64,000 bases of DNA, from positions 58,367 through 122,366 of the forward strand of contig JABHCN010000009.1 in NCBI GenBank assembly GCA_018673475.1, given 5' to 3'. Numbering within the stretch: position 1 is the stretch's first letter; each line of letters starts with the position of its first letter. Both the position numbers and the translations under genes were made by a program. The notes beneath the pieces are model-generated. The model saw only the letters and a list, made by a program, of their open reading frames with translations, was not told the DNA's origin and made no database searches. This document shows, in pieces, positions 16,698 to 25,615 of this stretch. The DNA comes from Actinomycetota bacterium (GTDB lineage: Bacteria > Actinomycetota > Acidimicrobiia > Acidimicrobiales > MedAcidi-G1).

Positions 16698-17996
16698 ATG
16701 CCACGTCTGGTAGTACGAGGTGCCCGACACCCGGGCGACATAGCAGTTGAGGACGGCCGCATTGCTGAGGTCGGATCCGTGGAACCCCAGCCGGGAGACC
16801 AGGTGCTGCGTTGTGACGGCGACATCGTCACCGCAGGCCTCGTCAACACACACCACCACCTCTACCAGTGGATGACACGAGGCCGCGCCGATGGTTGCAA
16901 CCTCTTTGACTGGTTGGTCCACCTCTACCCCGTGTGGGGTCGGTTGTCGGTCGATGACGTTAGGGCCGCCGCAATGGTCGGCCTGGGGGAGTTGGCAGCC
17001 ACGGGGTGCACCACGGCATCAGACCACCACTATCTGGTTCCCGGTGGCGACGACGAGGTCTTTGATGCCATCGTCGACGCAGCCCATGCGGTCGGGATAC
17101 GGCTGCACCTGTCGCGCGGGTCGATGGATCTGGGCGAGAGCCGCGGCGGCCTTCCCCCCGATCATGTGGTCGAGGACATTGATTCCATCCTGGCATCGAC
17201 CGAGTCGGTAGTTGCCCGTCACCACGACGGCGAGATGGTCCACGTGGTGGTGGCACCCTGCAGCCCCTTCTCGGTCACCACCGACCTGATGGTCCAGTCC
17301 GCAGAGTTGGCGCGACGTCACGGTCTGCGCCTCCATACGCACCTGTGCGAGACGGTCGAGGAACAGGCCCACTGCCTCGAACGATTCGGTCGACGTCCCG
17401 TGGAGATGCTCGAGGAGTGGGGCTGGGTCGGTGACGACGTCTGGCTGGCCCACGGCATCCACATCGACGACGACGAGATGGCTGTTCTGGGAGCGGCCGG
17501 CACCGGAATCGCCCACTGCCCCTCGTCCAATGCCCGGATTGCCGCCGGGATGTGCCGGGTCACCGACCTGCGGGCCGCCGGATGTCCCGTTGGCCTCGGG
17601 GTGGACGGGGTGGCATCCAACGAGGTCGGAGGCCTGTTCCCGGAACTACGGCAGGCGCTCTACACGGCACGCCTGCGGGAGCTGCGTCCCGATGCCCTGA
17701 TGCCGGTTGACGTGGTGGACATGGCCACCCGTGGTGGTGCCGGGTGTCTCGGCCTTGACGACATCGGGAGCGTCGAGCCGGGGCAGCGCGCCGATCTGGC
17801 TGTCTGGCCGGGCAACGACCTGGGTGACATTGCCGACCCGTTGGCGGGTCTGGTGCTGGGACCTGACCGACGTGCCCGCCACGTGCTCGTTGGTGGGCGG
17901 CCGGTCGTGACCGACGGCGAGGTGGTCGGCATCGACCTGGCAGCTGCCCACACCGAGTTGGCCAGGCGGTCGAGCCGGCTCTGGGAAGACGCCTGA
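16698..17996 (+). CDS. 8-oxoguanine deaminase-like amidohydrolase
   Basis: A 432-residue amidohydrolase-superfamily enzyme. The NTHHHLYQWMTRG motif followed by FDWLVHLYPVW is characteristic of the 8-oxoguanine deaminase and related s-triazine/guanine deaminase group. Zinc ligands appear as HHH near residue 60, HTHLCET, AHGIH and GVDGVASNE. It would deaminate an aminated purine-type ring to the keto form. It is the last gene of operon A, 13 bases after the LLM gene; ATG 16698 is chosen over an upstream in-frame start that lies inside the LLM gene. Assignment to 8-oxoguanine rather than another heterocycle is probable, not proven. Confidence 0.8.
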   Translation: MPRLVVRGARHPGDIAVEDGRIAEVGSVEPQPGDQVLRCDGDIVTAGLVNTHHHLYQWMTRGRADGCNLFDWLVHLYPVWGRLSVDDVRAAAMVGLGELAATGCTTASDHHYLVPGGDDEVFDAIVDAAHAVGIRLHLSRGSMDLGESRGGLPPDHVVEDIDSILASTESVVARHHDGEMVHVVVAPCSPFSVTTDLMVQSAELARRHGLRLHTHLCETVEEQAHCLERFGRRPVEMLEEWGWVGDDVWLAHGIHIDDDEMAVLGAAGTGIAHCPSSNARIAAGMCRVTDLRAAGCPVGLGVDGVASNEVGGLFPELRQALYTARLRELRPDALMPVDVVDMATRGGAGCLGLDDIGSVEPGQRADLAVWPGNDLGDIADPLAGLVLGPDRRARHVLVGGRPVVTDGEVVGIDLAAAHTELARRSSRLWEDA

Positions 17997-18040
17997 TCCA
18001 GTTGCTCCAGCCGGCCTGACGGGTTCGCCCCGAAGGCGGT

Positions 18041-18745
18041 TCAGGTGGTCGGTGCTGCCGGCCCGAACAGAGGAGCATTTCCGGTTACCGCACCCCAGCG
18101 ACGGGTTCCGTACTCGAAGTGCCACCACTCGCCGTCGAAGACGACGAAGCCGGCGGCCCTCATCGACCAGAAGAGGAGGCGCCTCACGTCACGGTCCGGT
18201 CCGGATGTCGCTTCCAGCGCAGCGGCCGCCGAAGCCGGGGTCATGTCGTCGAACCCTGTGCCGGGAGCCAGCGCAACTCCGTCATGGGTGAGGGTGAGGT
18301 CGACGGCTCCACCGGTCAGGTGCGGTGGTGGTCGCTGCGGGTCGGGATCGGGTTCGGCGAAGAGCCATGTCGGCACCGCCGGATCGGCAACCGCCGCCTC
18401 GTACAACTCGACCTGCAGATCAAGCGGCCGCCACGCGTCGAACACGGCGAGGCCCCAGCGATCCGGGAGTGCATCGGCGACATCTCCCAGCAGGACTGCG
18501 ACCGATCGCCGGAGCCAGCAACCTGCCCGGGCGTGGGTCCAGCCGGCCTTCAGGTAGTTGTGGAACAAGAGGATGCGGTCGTGGGACACCTGGACCAGAG
18601 GTTCGTCGACCGGGTCGCTCACCGGTGGAGCGTCGGGGTCGCCGAGTTCCGGCAGGGGTCCAGCCTCTGGAACCTCGACCTCGTGCTCAGCCAGGACCTC
18701 GGGGGCGGGTCGGGTGAGGCAGGGCTCGTCGAACCGCGGGGTCAT
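18041..18745 (-). CDS. D-Ala-D-Ala dipeptidase-like peptidase (VanX/DdpX, M15D)
   Basis: A 234-residue zinc dipeptidase-fold protein. The catalytic set of VanX is present: Arg106 in DAWRPLDLQ, His142 and Asp149 in PPHLTGGAVDL, and Glu206 with His209 in EWWHFEYG. It would cleave D-Ala-D-Ala or a similar D,D-dipeptide; no signal peptide is seen, so it is cytoplasmic. It is the last gene of operon B, overlapping the LLM gene by ATGA. No vanH/vanA ligase accompanies it, which argues for catabolic use of D-dipeptides or related amides and against glycopeptide resistance. Confidence 0.85.
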   Translation of the reverse strand: MTPRFDEPCLTRPAPEVLAEHEVEVPEAGPLPELGDPDAPPVSDPVDEPLVQVSHDRILLFHNYLKAGWTHARAGCWLRRSVAVLLGDVADALPDRWGLAVFDAWRPLDLQVELYEAAVADPAVPTWLFAEPDPDPQRPPPHLTGGAVDLTLTHDGVALAPGTGFDDMTPASAAAALEATSGPDRDVRRLLFWSMRAAGFVVFDGEWWHFEYGTRRWGAVTGNAPLFGPAAPTT

Positions 18746-19749
18746 CGCTGTTCCAGCACCCTTGCGGTCACCTCGAGCAGTTCACGGCCGTGGTCGATGT
18801 CGTAGACGGGGATCTTGAACTCGTTGATTCCATGGGAATCCATGAGGTTGTGGAGTTCGACAGAGCATTCCTCGACTGTGCCGCTCACGACGAAGGGCAG
18901 GACCCATTCGTCGGGAACAAGTAGGGCTGCGGCCTCGAGGCCATCGGCCATGGCCGACCTGATCGCGGCGACATCGGAGTCGCTGATGTCAAGGGCCTCC
19001 CTCACGTCGGGTGGCGAGTCGACGAGGCGGTAGGTCATGTGGGGTCTGACCGCTTCGAGCGAGCGTTCATCGGTGACGATCATCGTGGAGTAGCAGATGC
19101 CGGGTTGGTTGCCGGTTCGTTCTGCTCCCGTTCTGACCCGCTCCACGTATTCTCCCAGGGACGGCTTGTGTATGAAGTCCAGGAGGACGCCGTCGGCCAC
19201 GGCACCGCCGAGGTCCAACATCCTGGGCCCCCTGCCGGCCAACCAGATCTGGATGTCGGGACGGCTGTAGGCGAGGTTGGCCGACCGGAGTGAGAACCCG
19301 GGTCCGTCAAGGTCGATGGTCTCACCCGAGAACAGGCCTCGGCATACGGCTATGGCCTGTGTGACGGTCTCGAGCGGCCGGTCCCTTGTGATTGCCAGCG
19401 GATCGAGGGTGAGGCTTCCGCCGGCACCCATGCCCAGAAACGCACGGCCTCCGGACATCTCATCGAGGGTGGCAATCGCAGCGGCGGTCTGGCCCGGGTG
19501 GCGCGTGTAGGCATTGGTTATTCCAGGGCCCACCTCCAGATGGTCGGTGGCAAGCAGGATCGCTGCCATGGTGACGTACACATCGCGGGTGGCGAGTCCC
19601 TCGTCGTAGACCCAGCAGCGCCCGAAGCCCAACTCCTCGGCGGCGATGGCGAGGTCCACCATCTTTTCGACCGGCGCCTCGGGAATCAGGTTGATTCCTG
19701 CTCTCGTCATCTGTCCGGGCATCTGGTTCAACTGTTCCGATCCAGCCAT
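18742..19749 (-). CDS. LLM-class oxidoreductase (copy B1)
   Basis: A luciferase-like TIM-barrel enzyme of up to 335 residues. The marker segments CWVYDEGLATRDVYVT, GPGITNAYTRHPG and LAGRGPRMLDLGG are nearly repeated in the protein at 33859-34866, its close paralogue. The ATG at 19749 overlaps the upstream yqeB-like gene by 22 bases. Internal ATGs at 19722 and 19710 would remove the overlap, and the last gives the most family-like N-terminus (MTRAGINLIPE). The cofactor (F420 or FMN) cannot be told by eye. Placement between molybdenum-enzyme maturation genes and a dipeptidase gives no clear substrate. Confidence 0.82.
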   Translation of the reverse strand: MAGSEQLNQMPGQMTRAGINLIPEAPVEKMVDLAIAAEELGFGRCWVYDEGLATRDVYVTMAAILLATDHLEVGPGITNAYTRHPGQTAAAIATLDEMSGGRAFLGMGAGGSLTLDPLAITRDRPLETVTQAIAVCRGLFSGETIDLDGPGFSLRSANLAYSRPDIQIWLAGRGPRMLDLGGAVADGVLLDFIHKPSLGEYVERVRTGAERTGNQPGICYSTMIVTDERSLEAVRPHMTYRLVDSPPDVREALDISDSDVAAIRSAMADGLEAAALLVPDEWVLPFVVSGTVEECSVELHNLMDSHGINEFKIPVYDIDHGRELLEVTARVLEQR

Positions 19750-20537
19750 GTCAGGACAGCCTCGAGTACGCCGCCCCCTACAGAAAGGGCCTTGTCAGAA
19801 ACCTCCCACATCGATGCTCCACCGTCTGCTCCCGTCCCGCGCGGGTCCACGTCGCCGATCTTCATTCCGGCCTCGACTGTTGACCCGTCTGCAATCAGCC
19901 CGCGTACGGCCCCTTCGAGGACTGTCGCCACGTCGACGCCCGATACCTGTCCGAGAACGTCGTCTGCACCAACGGTGTCGCCGATCTCGACCTTCCAGGT
20001 AACCGTTCCGTGGGTTGGCGCCCGTAGCACCCGCTCGGAGCTGTGTCCTCCGACCACGCCGGGGACCCCGGTGTCTGCGGTTGCGGAGCCTTCCCAGATG
20101 ACCCGGCCCAGTCGGGGACCGCGAAGCGTCTCCACCACAGCGTGGCAGTCGCTGCCGGCTGTAAAGCCCGGTCCAAGGGCAACTACGAGGGAGGCATCGC
20201 CGATGGTGGTGTCGAGGGCGTGTTTGGCCAGCCTGGCGTCGACGACGACCGATCTGGGTAGGTCCGGAAGTTCTGGGCTGACCAGCACCGGGACGATTCC
20301 GGAGGCCGCAGTCTCCGCTATCTCGGCGGACCGTTCGACCCGGCGTGCCGTGATGCCGTCGACGGTGGTCTCCCCGTCGGTGACCGCCGCCGAGAGCGCC
20401 ACGGTCCGCCTGACGGCAAGGGGGCTCTCCAACTCGCACACGGCAACCGGGAACCCGGCCCTGTGGAGGCGCAGCGCCACCCCGGTACCGAGGTCGCCGC
20501 CACCACGCAGGAGGCAGAGGTGGTCCCCGAACAGCAA
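19728..20537 (-). CDS. yqeB: YqeB/EF2563-type selenium-dependent Mo-hydroxylase maturation protein
   Basis: A 269-residue protein. The opening LLRGGGDLGTGVALRLHRAG is the nucleotide-type loop typical of YqeB/EF2563, and the VVDARLAKHALDTTIGDASLVVALGPGF segment is also characteristic. In E. coli and Enterococcus the family occurs with selD in genomes whose molybdenum hydroxylases need a labile selenium, and is thought to help mature them. It lies 4 bases downstream of xdhC. No selD, yqeC or ygfJ/mocA is in this window, so selenium use is a hypothesis, and related actinobacterial copies may work without it. Confidence 0.82.
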   Translation of the reverse strand: MLFGDHLCLLRGGGDLGTGVALRLHRAGFPVAVCELESPLAVRRTVALSAAVTDGETTVDGITARRVERSAEIAETAASGIVPVLVSPELPDLPRSVVVDARLAKHALDTTIGDASLVVALGPGFTAGSDCHAVVETLRGPRLGRVIWEGSATADTGVPGVVGGHSSERVLRAPTHGTVTWKVEIGDTVGADDVLGQVSGVDVATVLEGAVRGLIADGSTVEAGMKIGDVDPRGTGADGGASMWEVSDKALSVGGGVLEAVLTWLDRNS

Positions 20538-20541
20538 GCCG

Positions 20542-21366
20542 CTACCTGGCCGTGCTTCGGTCCAGCGCCACGATCTGGGCCATTACCGAGACGGCGATCT
20601 CCTCTGGGTTCTCTGCACCCAACTCGAGGCCAATCGGGGAGGTGACCCGGTTCAGGTCATCAGGTGTGGTGCCGAGTTCTCTGAGTCGCTGACACGTCGT
20701 TTCCCAGCGCCTTGAACTGCCCATCACGCCAATGGAGCCGACGGTCGTAGCCAGGAGGCAGACGAGGCTCTCCACGTCGAGGTCGGTGCTGCGGGTGACC
20801 ACTACCGCGTGGTCCCGCGGGGTCAGGTCGACTTGTTCGAGGGCCTCAGAAACCGGTCCGGTAACTACGAGGTCTGCAGCGGTCGGGTCATCGAGGGTGC
20901 CGGGCCGGTCGTCGGTTGCAACGACCCGGTAGCCGAGCCAGTGGGCAAGGTCGGTGACCGCCTGTCCGATGTGGCCGTAGCCGACAACTAGAACCGTGCT
21001 TGGTGGCATGTGGGGCTCCATGAGGATTGTGGCCCGGCCACCGCATACACCGGGGTCGCCGTCGCCGGGGTTTACCAGTTGATATTCCAGCAGACGTGGC
21101 GTTCCCTCGGCCAGACATGCATCGGCTTCGGCGGCCACCCGGGCCTCCATCTCGCCACCACCAACGGATCCGATGCGCCGGCCGTCATCGGTGATGAGCA
21201 TCTTTGATCCGGCGTGGCGGGGAACCGACCTGTCGGTGTTGAGCACGGTTGCAAGCACACCAGAGCGGCCGGCAGCCAGGAGGTCCACGAGATCGCTGAG
21301 GATGTGGGCCTCGGCGGTCTGCCCGGGCAGGCGCCCGGGTGCCCGGTCCACAGGCGTGCCCGTCAC
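20542..21366 (-). CDS. xdhC: XdhC/CoxI family molybdenum-cofactor insertion and sulfuration chaperone
   Basis: A 274-residue protein with the XdhC N-terminal domain (residues ~25-110, including SVPRHAGSKMLI and IGSVGGGEMEARV) and a C-terminal Rossmann domain (VLVVGYGHIGQAV, ~127-139; GVMGSSRR near 220). XdhC binds the molybdenum cofactor, promotes its sulfuration and delivers it to the hydroxylase. It overlaps the upstream amidohydrolase gene by 4 bases and is followed immediately by yqeB. Since operon A has no XdhC of its own, this protein probably serves all three hydroxylases. Confidence 0.92.
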   Translation of the reverse strand: MTGTPVDRAPGRLPGQTAEAHILSDLVDLLAAGRSGVLATVLNTDRSVPRHAGSKMLITDDGRRIGSVGGGEMEARVAAEADACLAEGTPRLLEYQLVNPGDGDPGVCGGRATILMEPHMPPSTVLVVGYGHIGQAVTDLAHWLGYRVVATDDRPGTLDDPTAADLVVTGPVSEALEQVDLTPRDHAVVVTRSTDLDVESLVCLLATTVGSIGVMGSSRRWETTCQRLRELGTTPDDLNRVTSPIGLELGAENPEEIAVSVMAQIVALDRSTAR

Positions 21367-22691
21367 CGTGTCCCCCAGAGTCGAGCTGCCTGTTCGTGCA
21401 GTCTCGCCACCTGAGCTGTTGGATCTGAGCCGATCACCTCGGCGTTCCGGACCCTCCAGTCACCTGCGACCATCACAGAGTCGACATGGTGCCCGCTCCT
21501 CGACAGCACGATCTGGCCGATCAGGTTGTCCTCGTTGACCGGTGTGGGGAAGGCTCCGTCCAGCAACTGCATGTCGGCAGACCATCCGGTCTCGAGGCGG
21601 CCGACACGTTCCAACCCCAGGGCACGGGCACCACCGACGGTCGCCATGTCGAGGACCTCTGAGGCCGGCATGGCCCCCGGGTCACGGAGCCTGGCCTTGT
21701 GGATGAGGAAGGCACCCCGCATGACCTCGTAGAGATCGTTCACGTAGCCGTCGGATCCGAGGCCAACGGTTACCCCGGCATCCAACAACTCAGGTACCGG
21801 TGCTATCCCGCCGCCGACCTCGCAGTTGGCGAGCGGCATGTGTGAGCAGCGGACGCCGCGTTCCACGATCAGGTCGAACTCGGAGGGGGAGAGGTGCACG
21901 CACTGCGATGCCAGGAAGTCGGGGCCGGCAACCCCCAGGTGGTCATAGTGCTCGACCGTGCGGCGGCCCTTGTTCTCCACGCACCACTCGCCCTCGTGGA
22001 CGCCCTCGTTGCAGTGGGCGTGCAAGAGGACGCCTCTGTCCACCGCCAGTTCGTGGGCCTGCCTGATGAAGTCGTCAGAGCAGGTGAAGGTTGTGTGGGT
22101 GCACATGATCCCTGAGGTCAACCCGCCGTCCCTGCAGGCGTCAATCATCGCCAGGTTCTCCAGGAGGCCCATCTGTCCGGACTCGGGGCTGGAGCGCTCG
22201 GTGGCCTCGAAGCTGAGGACCCCCCGCAGACCACGCCTGTCCACGATGTCTTTTTCGGCCAGAAGGGCCTCGGGGAGGGAGGCCGGTGCCTCGAGGATGT
22301 CGAGGAACGTCGTGGTTCCGGACAGCAGCATCTCGGTGCATACCCAGTCGGTGGCTGCGGTGATCATCTCGTGGTCCAGGCGGTCCTCGACCTGGGGCCA
22401 CCAGAAGTCCTCGAGGAACGGCCAGAAGCCGGTGGGTGCCGACCCGGTTGGGATTCCGTGTGCCAGCACCCCGTACATATGCACGTGCGAGTTCACGAAG
22501 CCGGGCATGAGGATTCGGCCCGGGGCTGGGATCGTCTCGTCGTCTGGATACCGGTCTGACAGGTCGGAGTTGGGGCCGACGGTATCGATCAGGCCGTTTA
22601 CGACCCTGACTCCCCAGCCTGCCCTGGGTGGGTTTCGGGCGTCGGCCACCAGCCAGTCCGGCTGAATCAGGAGCCCAGGACCGGCGCCCAT
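21363..22691 (-). CDS. Amidohydrolase (TRZ/ATZ-SsnA-like)
   Basis: A 442-residue amidohydrolase with the full beta-sandwich plus TIM-barrel layout. Metal-binding segments are PGFVNSHVHMYG, LLHAHCNEG, QCVHLSP and GLGSDGYVND. The general pattern is that of the ATZ/TRZ, methylthioadenosine deaminase and SsnA groups, but the long FWPFLEDFWWPQVEDRL insertion after the first motif is not one I can tie to a characterised substrate. It lies directly between xdhD-like and xdhC genes with short overlaps on both sides, so its substrate should be the product of the adjacent Mo-hydroxylase or closely related. Confidence 0.82.
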   Translation of the reverse strand: MGAGPGLLIQPDWLVADARNPPRAGWGVRVVNGLIDTVGPNSDLSDRYPDDETIPAPGRILMPGFVNSHVHMYGVLAHGIPTGSAPTGFWPFLEDFWWPQVEDRLDHEMITAATDWVCTEMLLSGTTTFLDILEAPASLPEALLAEKDIVDRRGLRGVLSFEATERSSPESGQMGLLENLAMIDACRDGGLTSGIMCTHTTFTCSDDFIRQAHELAVDRGVLLHAHCNEGVHEGEWCVENKGRRTVEHYDHLGVAGPDFLASQCVHLSPSEFDLIVERGVRCSHMPLANCEVGGGIAPVPELLDAGVTVGLGSDGYVNDLYEVMRGAFLIHKARLRDPGAMPASEVLDMATVGGARALGLERVGRLETGWSADMQLLDGAFPTPVNEDNLIGQIVLSRSGHHVDSVMVAGDWRVRNAEVIGSDPTAQVARLHEQAARLWGTR

Positions 22692-22693
22692 GC

Positions 22694-25615
22694 TCAGGCG
22701 TCGTTGAGTGCCCGGTGAACCCGTTCCGGGGTGAAGGGCAGGTCGTGCATCCGGGCGCCGGTGGCGTTGGCGATGGCGTTGCGGAGTGCCGGGGCCACAC
22801 CGTCCTTGGGAATCTCGGCGACGGCCTTGGCGCCGAATGGCCCGGTCTCCTCCATGGTCTGGACGAGGAAGACCTCGGTGTGTGGCATCTCGTCGGCCGT
22901 GTAGATCCTGTACGGACCGAATGACGGGTTGACCATGGTGCCCTCGTCGTCGAGGACGATCTCCTCGCAGTGCGCGTACCCGAGGGCCTGGAGCATGCCG
23001 CCCTCAACCTGGCCGCTTGCAGTGATCGGGTTGATCGTCACGCCGCAGTCGACGGCCATGACCATGGAGACCACGGTGACCTGGCCGGTCTGGATGTCGA
23101 CCTCGGCCTCGACGAACTGTGCGGCGAACGGTGGCGGGCAGTCGGGTGACACGTGTGAGGCGGTACCCATGATCTGTTCCTGCTCGTTGAGGTGCAGGGA
23201 GTCCAGGGCGACCTCTTCGAGGGTCACGGAGCGGCCGTCTGGGGTCCATGCCCTCCGGTCGCGGAGTTCGATCGAACCGGGGGTGTCGACTTCTAGGAGC
23301 ATGGCGGCCCGCTCACGGAGCCGTACGGCTACAACCTCGGCCGCCTTCTTGACGGCGGTACCGGAGATGTAGGTGGTGCTCGAGGCGTAGGCGCCGGTGT
23401 CGAACGGCGTCATGTCCGTGTCGGAGGAGTAGATGATGATGTCGTTGAGCCGAACACCCAGAACCTCGGCTGCGATCTGGGCCAACACCGTGTCGGCACC
23501 GGTTCCGAGGTCGGTGGCACCCACGAGCAGGTTGAATGATCCGTCGTCGTTCAACTTGATGCTGGCGCCCCCCATGTCGAGGAAGGGGATGGCTGTTCCG
23601 TGCATGCAGAAGGCGAAGCCCAGACCGCGCCTGATGTGTGGGCGGTCAGCTGGGGCACGCCAGTCGGGGTCGTTGCGGCGGTGCCATGAGATGGCACGCA
23701 TCCCCTGGGCCACGCATTCCTCGATACCGCTGGACTCGACGGTCGGGTATTCGTCGAACTCCTCGTCGCTGGTGCCGCCCTCGCCCAGGTGTGGGGCGAT
23801 GTTCATCTCGTCGCCGACCTTCACCCAGTTTTGCCGGCGGAACCCGATGGGGTCCAGCCCCAGGTCGTCGGCGATGTCTTCCATGTGGGACTCGAGGGCG
23901 AAGAGCGCCTGTGGGGCGCCGTAGCCCCGGTAGGCACCGGGCACGGGAATGTTGGTGTAGACGACGTCGCAGTTGAACGCCTTGTTGTCGCAGTTGTATG
24001 AGGTGAGGCCACGCAGGCCGCTGACAATCTGGACCGTGAAGCCGTGGGCTCCGTATGGGCCCGTGTTTCCCACAAGGGTCATGTCCTGGGCCACAAGGGT
24101 TCCGTCGGAGGCCACGCCGGTCCTGTAGGTGATGGTCTGGGGGTGTCTGGTACGGCTGGCGAAGAACTCCTCCGCCCTCGTCAACTCCAGCTGGACGGGG
24201 CGGTGCGTGGCTATGGCCAGGTGGGCGGCGATGTCTTCGATCAGCATCTCCTGCTTGGCGCCGAAGCCCCCACCGATGCGTGGCTTGATGACGCGTATGT
24301 CCTTGATCTCCATGCCGATGAGCGGTGCCAGCATCCGGCGGGTGTGGAACGGGACCTGCGTTGCGGTCCGGACGACCATGCGTTCGTCTGAGTCCAGCCA
24401 GGCGACCGAGATGTGCGGTTCGATCGGGCAGGGCTGCACCTGATGCACGCGGAAGGTCTGCTCGTAGACGTGGTCTGCGGCCGCCAGTGCAGCCTCGACG
24501 TCGCCTCTGTGTGCATGCAGGCGGTGGACGATGTTGTGTTCCCTGTCGGCGATGTCGGTGGTGTCCTCCTCGGCGTGGATCACCGGCGCACCGTCGAGGC
24601 GTGTCTCCAGCTCGTCGAACACGGCCGGCAACACGTCGTAGGAGACCTGAATGAGGCGGCAGGCCTCGGCGGCGATCTCGGGGGTGTCGGCTGCCACGGC
24701 AGCGACCCTGTCTCCGACGTGGCGGACCACGTCGTCGAAGCTGACCTGGTCGTGGGGTTTCGGGTTCGGGTACGACTGGCCACCAGATGCGTACTTCACG
24801 CGGGCTGTGTTTCCGTGGTGGATCACGGCATGCACTCCCGGAAGGGAGCGGGCGTCCGAATCGTCGATTGAGGTGATCCGGGCATGTGCGTGGGGGCTGC
24901 GCAGAACCTTGGCGTGCAGCAGATCCCTCATCTCGTAGTCGGCCGTGAACGCCGGGTTCCCCTTGACCAGACGCACTGCATCCACCTTGACCTCAGGCTT
25001 GCCGACGACGGCCATCTCGGGGACATCGGGTGAGGGCACCAGGCGGGGAACTGCCGGAGGGGCTACCGGGGCCGGATCGTCTGGCGCCACCTCGACAGCG
25101 TTCACACCGTCGGTCATTGGTTCCAGCACCAGGGGCTCGAATACCGCGACATCGTCGCCGCGCATCAGGGCCGCAGCCCGTCGTATCGCTGCAACGGGTT
25201 TCACGTAGGCGGTCTCGCGATCGAGGATTCCTGAGAGCATGTCCCTGATGTCGGCCTCGGACGGGTCAGGGTCGTGTTCGAGGAGGGCGATGGTTCCGAG
25301 AATCATGGCGCCGACGGAGTAGCCGGACTGCATTGCGCCCGTTGCGGTGAAGGCCTCCTGGAGGGGGTGGAGGCCGCGCTCGGTGTTGAGCGACTCCAGC
25401 GTGGTCACCTCGTGTCCATCGGCCTGGGCGGCCAGGACGATGTCGGCGCTGGCGAGCGCCCCGTCGATGAGTACGGCTGCAGCACCCGTCTCTCCCGAGG
25501 TGGAGCCGAACCTGACGCTGGCCATTCCCTCGCGTCGGAGCAGGGTCAGGAGGGTGTCATGGACGGCGCACCTGAAGGTGCGGTCAGCGCCGTTGAGCCG
25601 AAGGGAGACCTGCAT
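22694..25615 (-). CDS. XdhD-like Mo-hydroxylase with cysteine-less ferredoxin region
   Basis: A 973-residue fusion of an Fe-S-subunit-like region (1-~150) and a molybdopterin-binding large subunit (~215-973). The Mo part keeps the family landmarks: RIGGGFGAKQE, GAYRGYGAPQ, TDLGTGAD and GPFGAKAVAE with the catalytic glutamate. The N-terminal region still aligns with [2Fe-2S] subunits but all eight ligand positions are changed: Ser38, Thr43, Ala46, Asp58, Ser97, Ser100, Asp132 and Glu134. It can bind neither cluster. From memory, E. coli XdhD (ygfN) is similarly degenerate. The frame is intact. It overlaps the FAD-type gene by TGATG. How electrons leave the Mo site is unknown. Confidence 0.88.
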   Translation of the reverse strand: MQVSLRLNGADRTFRCAVHDTLLTLLRREGMASVRFGSTSGETGAAAVLIDGALASADIVLAAQADGHEVTTLESLNTERGLHPLQEAFTATGAMQSGYSVGAMILGTIALLEHDPDPSEADIRDMLSGILDRETAYVKPVAAIRRAAALMRGDDVAVFEPLVLEPMTDGVNAVEVAPDDPAPVAPPAVPRLVPSPDVPEMAVVGKPEVKVDAVRLVKGNPAFTADYEMRDLLHAKVLRSPHAHARITSIDDSDARSLPGVHAVIHHGNTARVKYASGGQSYPNPKPHDQVSFDDVVRHVGDRVAAVAADTPEIAAEACRLIQVSYDVLPAVFDELETRLDGAPVIHAEEDTTDIADREHNIVHRLHAHRGDVEAALAAADHVYEQTFRVHQVQPCPIEPHISVAWLDSDERMVVRTATQVPFHTRRMLAPLIGMEIKDIRVIKPRIGGGFGAKQEMLIEDIAAHLAIATHRPVQLELTRAEEFFASRTRHPQTITYRTGVASDGTLVAQDMTLVGNTGPYGAHGFTVQIVSGLRGLTSYNCDNKAFNCDVVYTNIPVPGAYRGYGAPQALFALESHMEDIADDLGLDPIGFRRQNWVKVGDEMNIAPHLGEGGTSDEEFDEYPTVESSGIEECVAQGMRAISWHRRNDPDWRAPADRPHIRRGLGFAFCMHGTAIPFLDMGGASIKLNDDGSFNLLVGATDLGTGADTVLAQIAAEVLGVRLNDIIIYSSDTDMTPFDTGAYASSTTYISGTAVKKAAEVVAVRLRERAAMLLEVDTPGSIELRDRRAWTPDGRSVTLEEVALDSLHLNEQEQIMGTASHVSPDCPPPFAAQFVEAEVDIQTGQVTVVSMVMAVDCGVTINPITASGQVEGGMLQALGYAHCEEIVLDDEGTMVNPSFGPYRIYTADEMPHTEVFLVQTMEETGPFGAKAVAEIPKDGVAPALRNAIANATGARMHDLPFTPERVHRALNDA

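Noticed and set aside
17997..18040. Rho-independent terminator between the convergent operons A and B
   Set aside because: Only short imperfect arms (CCTGA/TTCAGG) are present, without a T-tract; too weak to list.
22694..25615. Possible sequencing errors or a pseudogene explaining the lost cysteines
   Set aside because: The frame is open for 973 codons, eight separate positions are changed to several different residues, and flanking conserved residues are retained, so scattered errors are unlikely.
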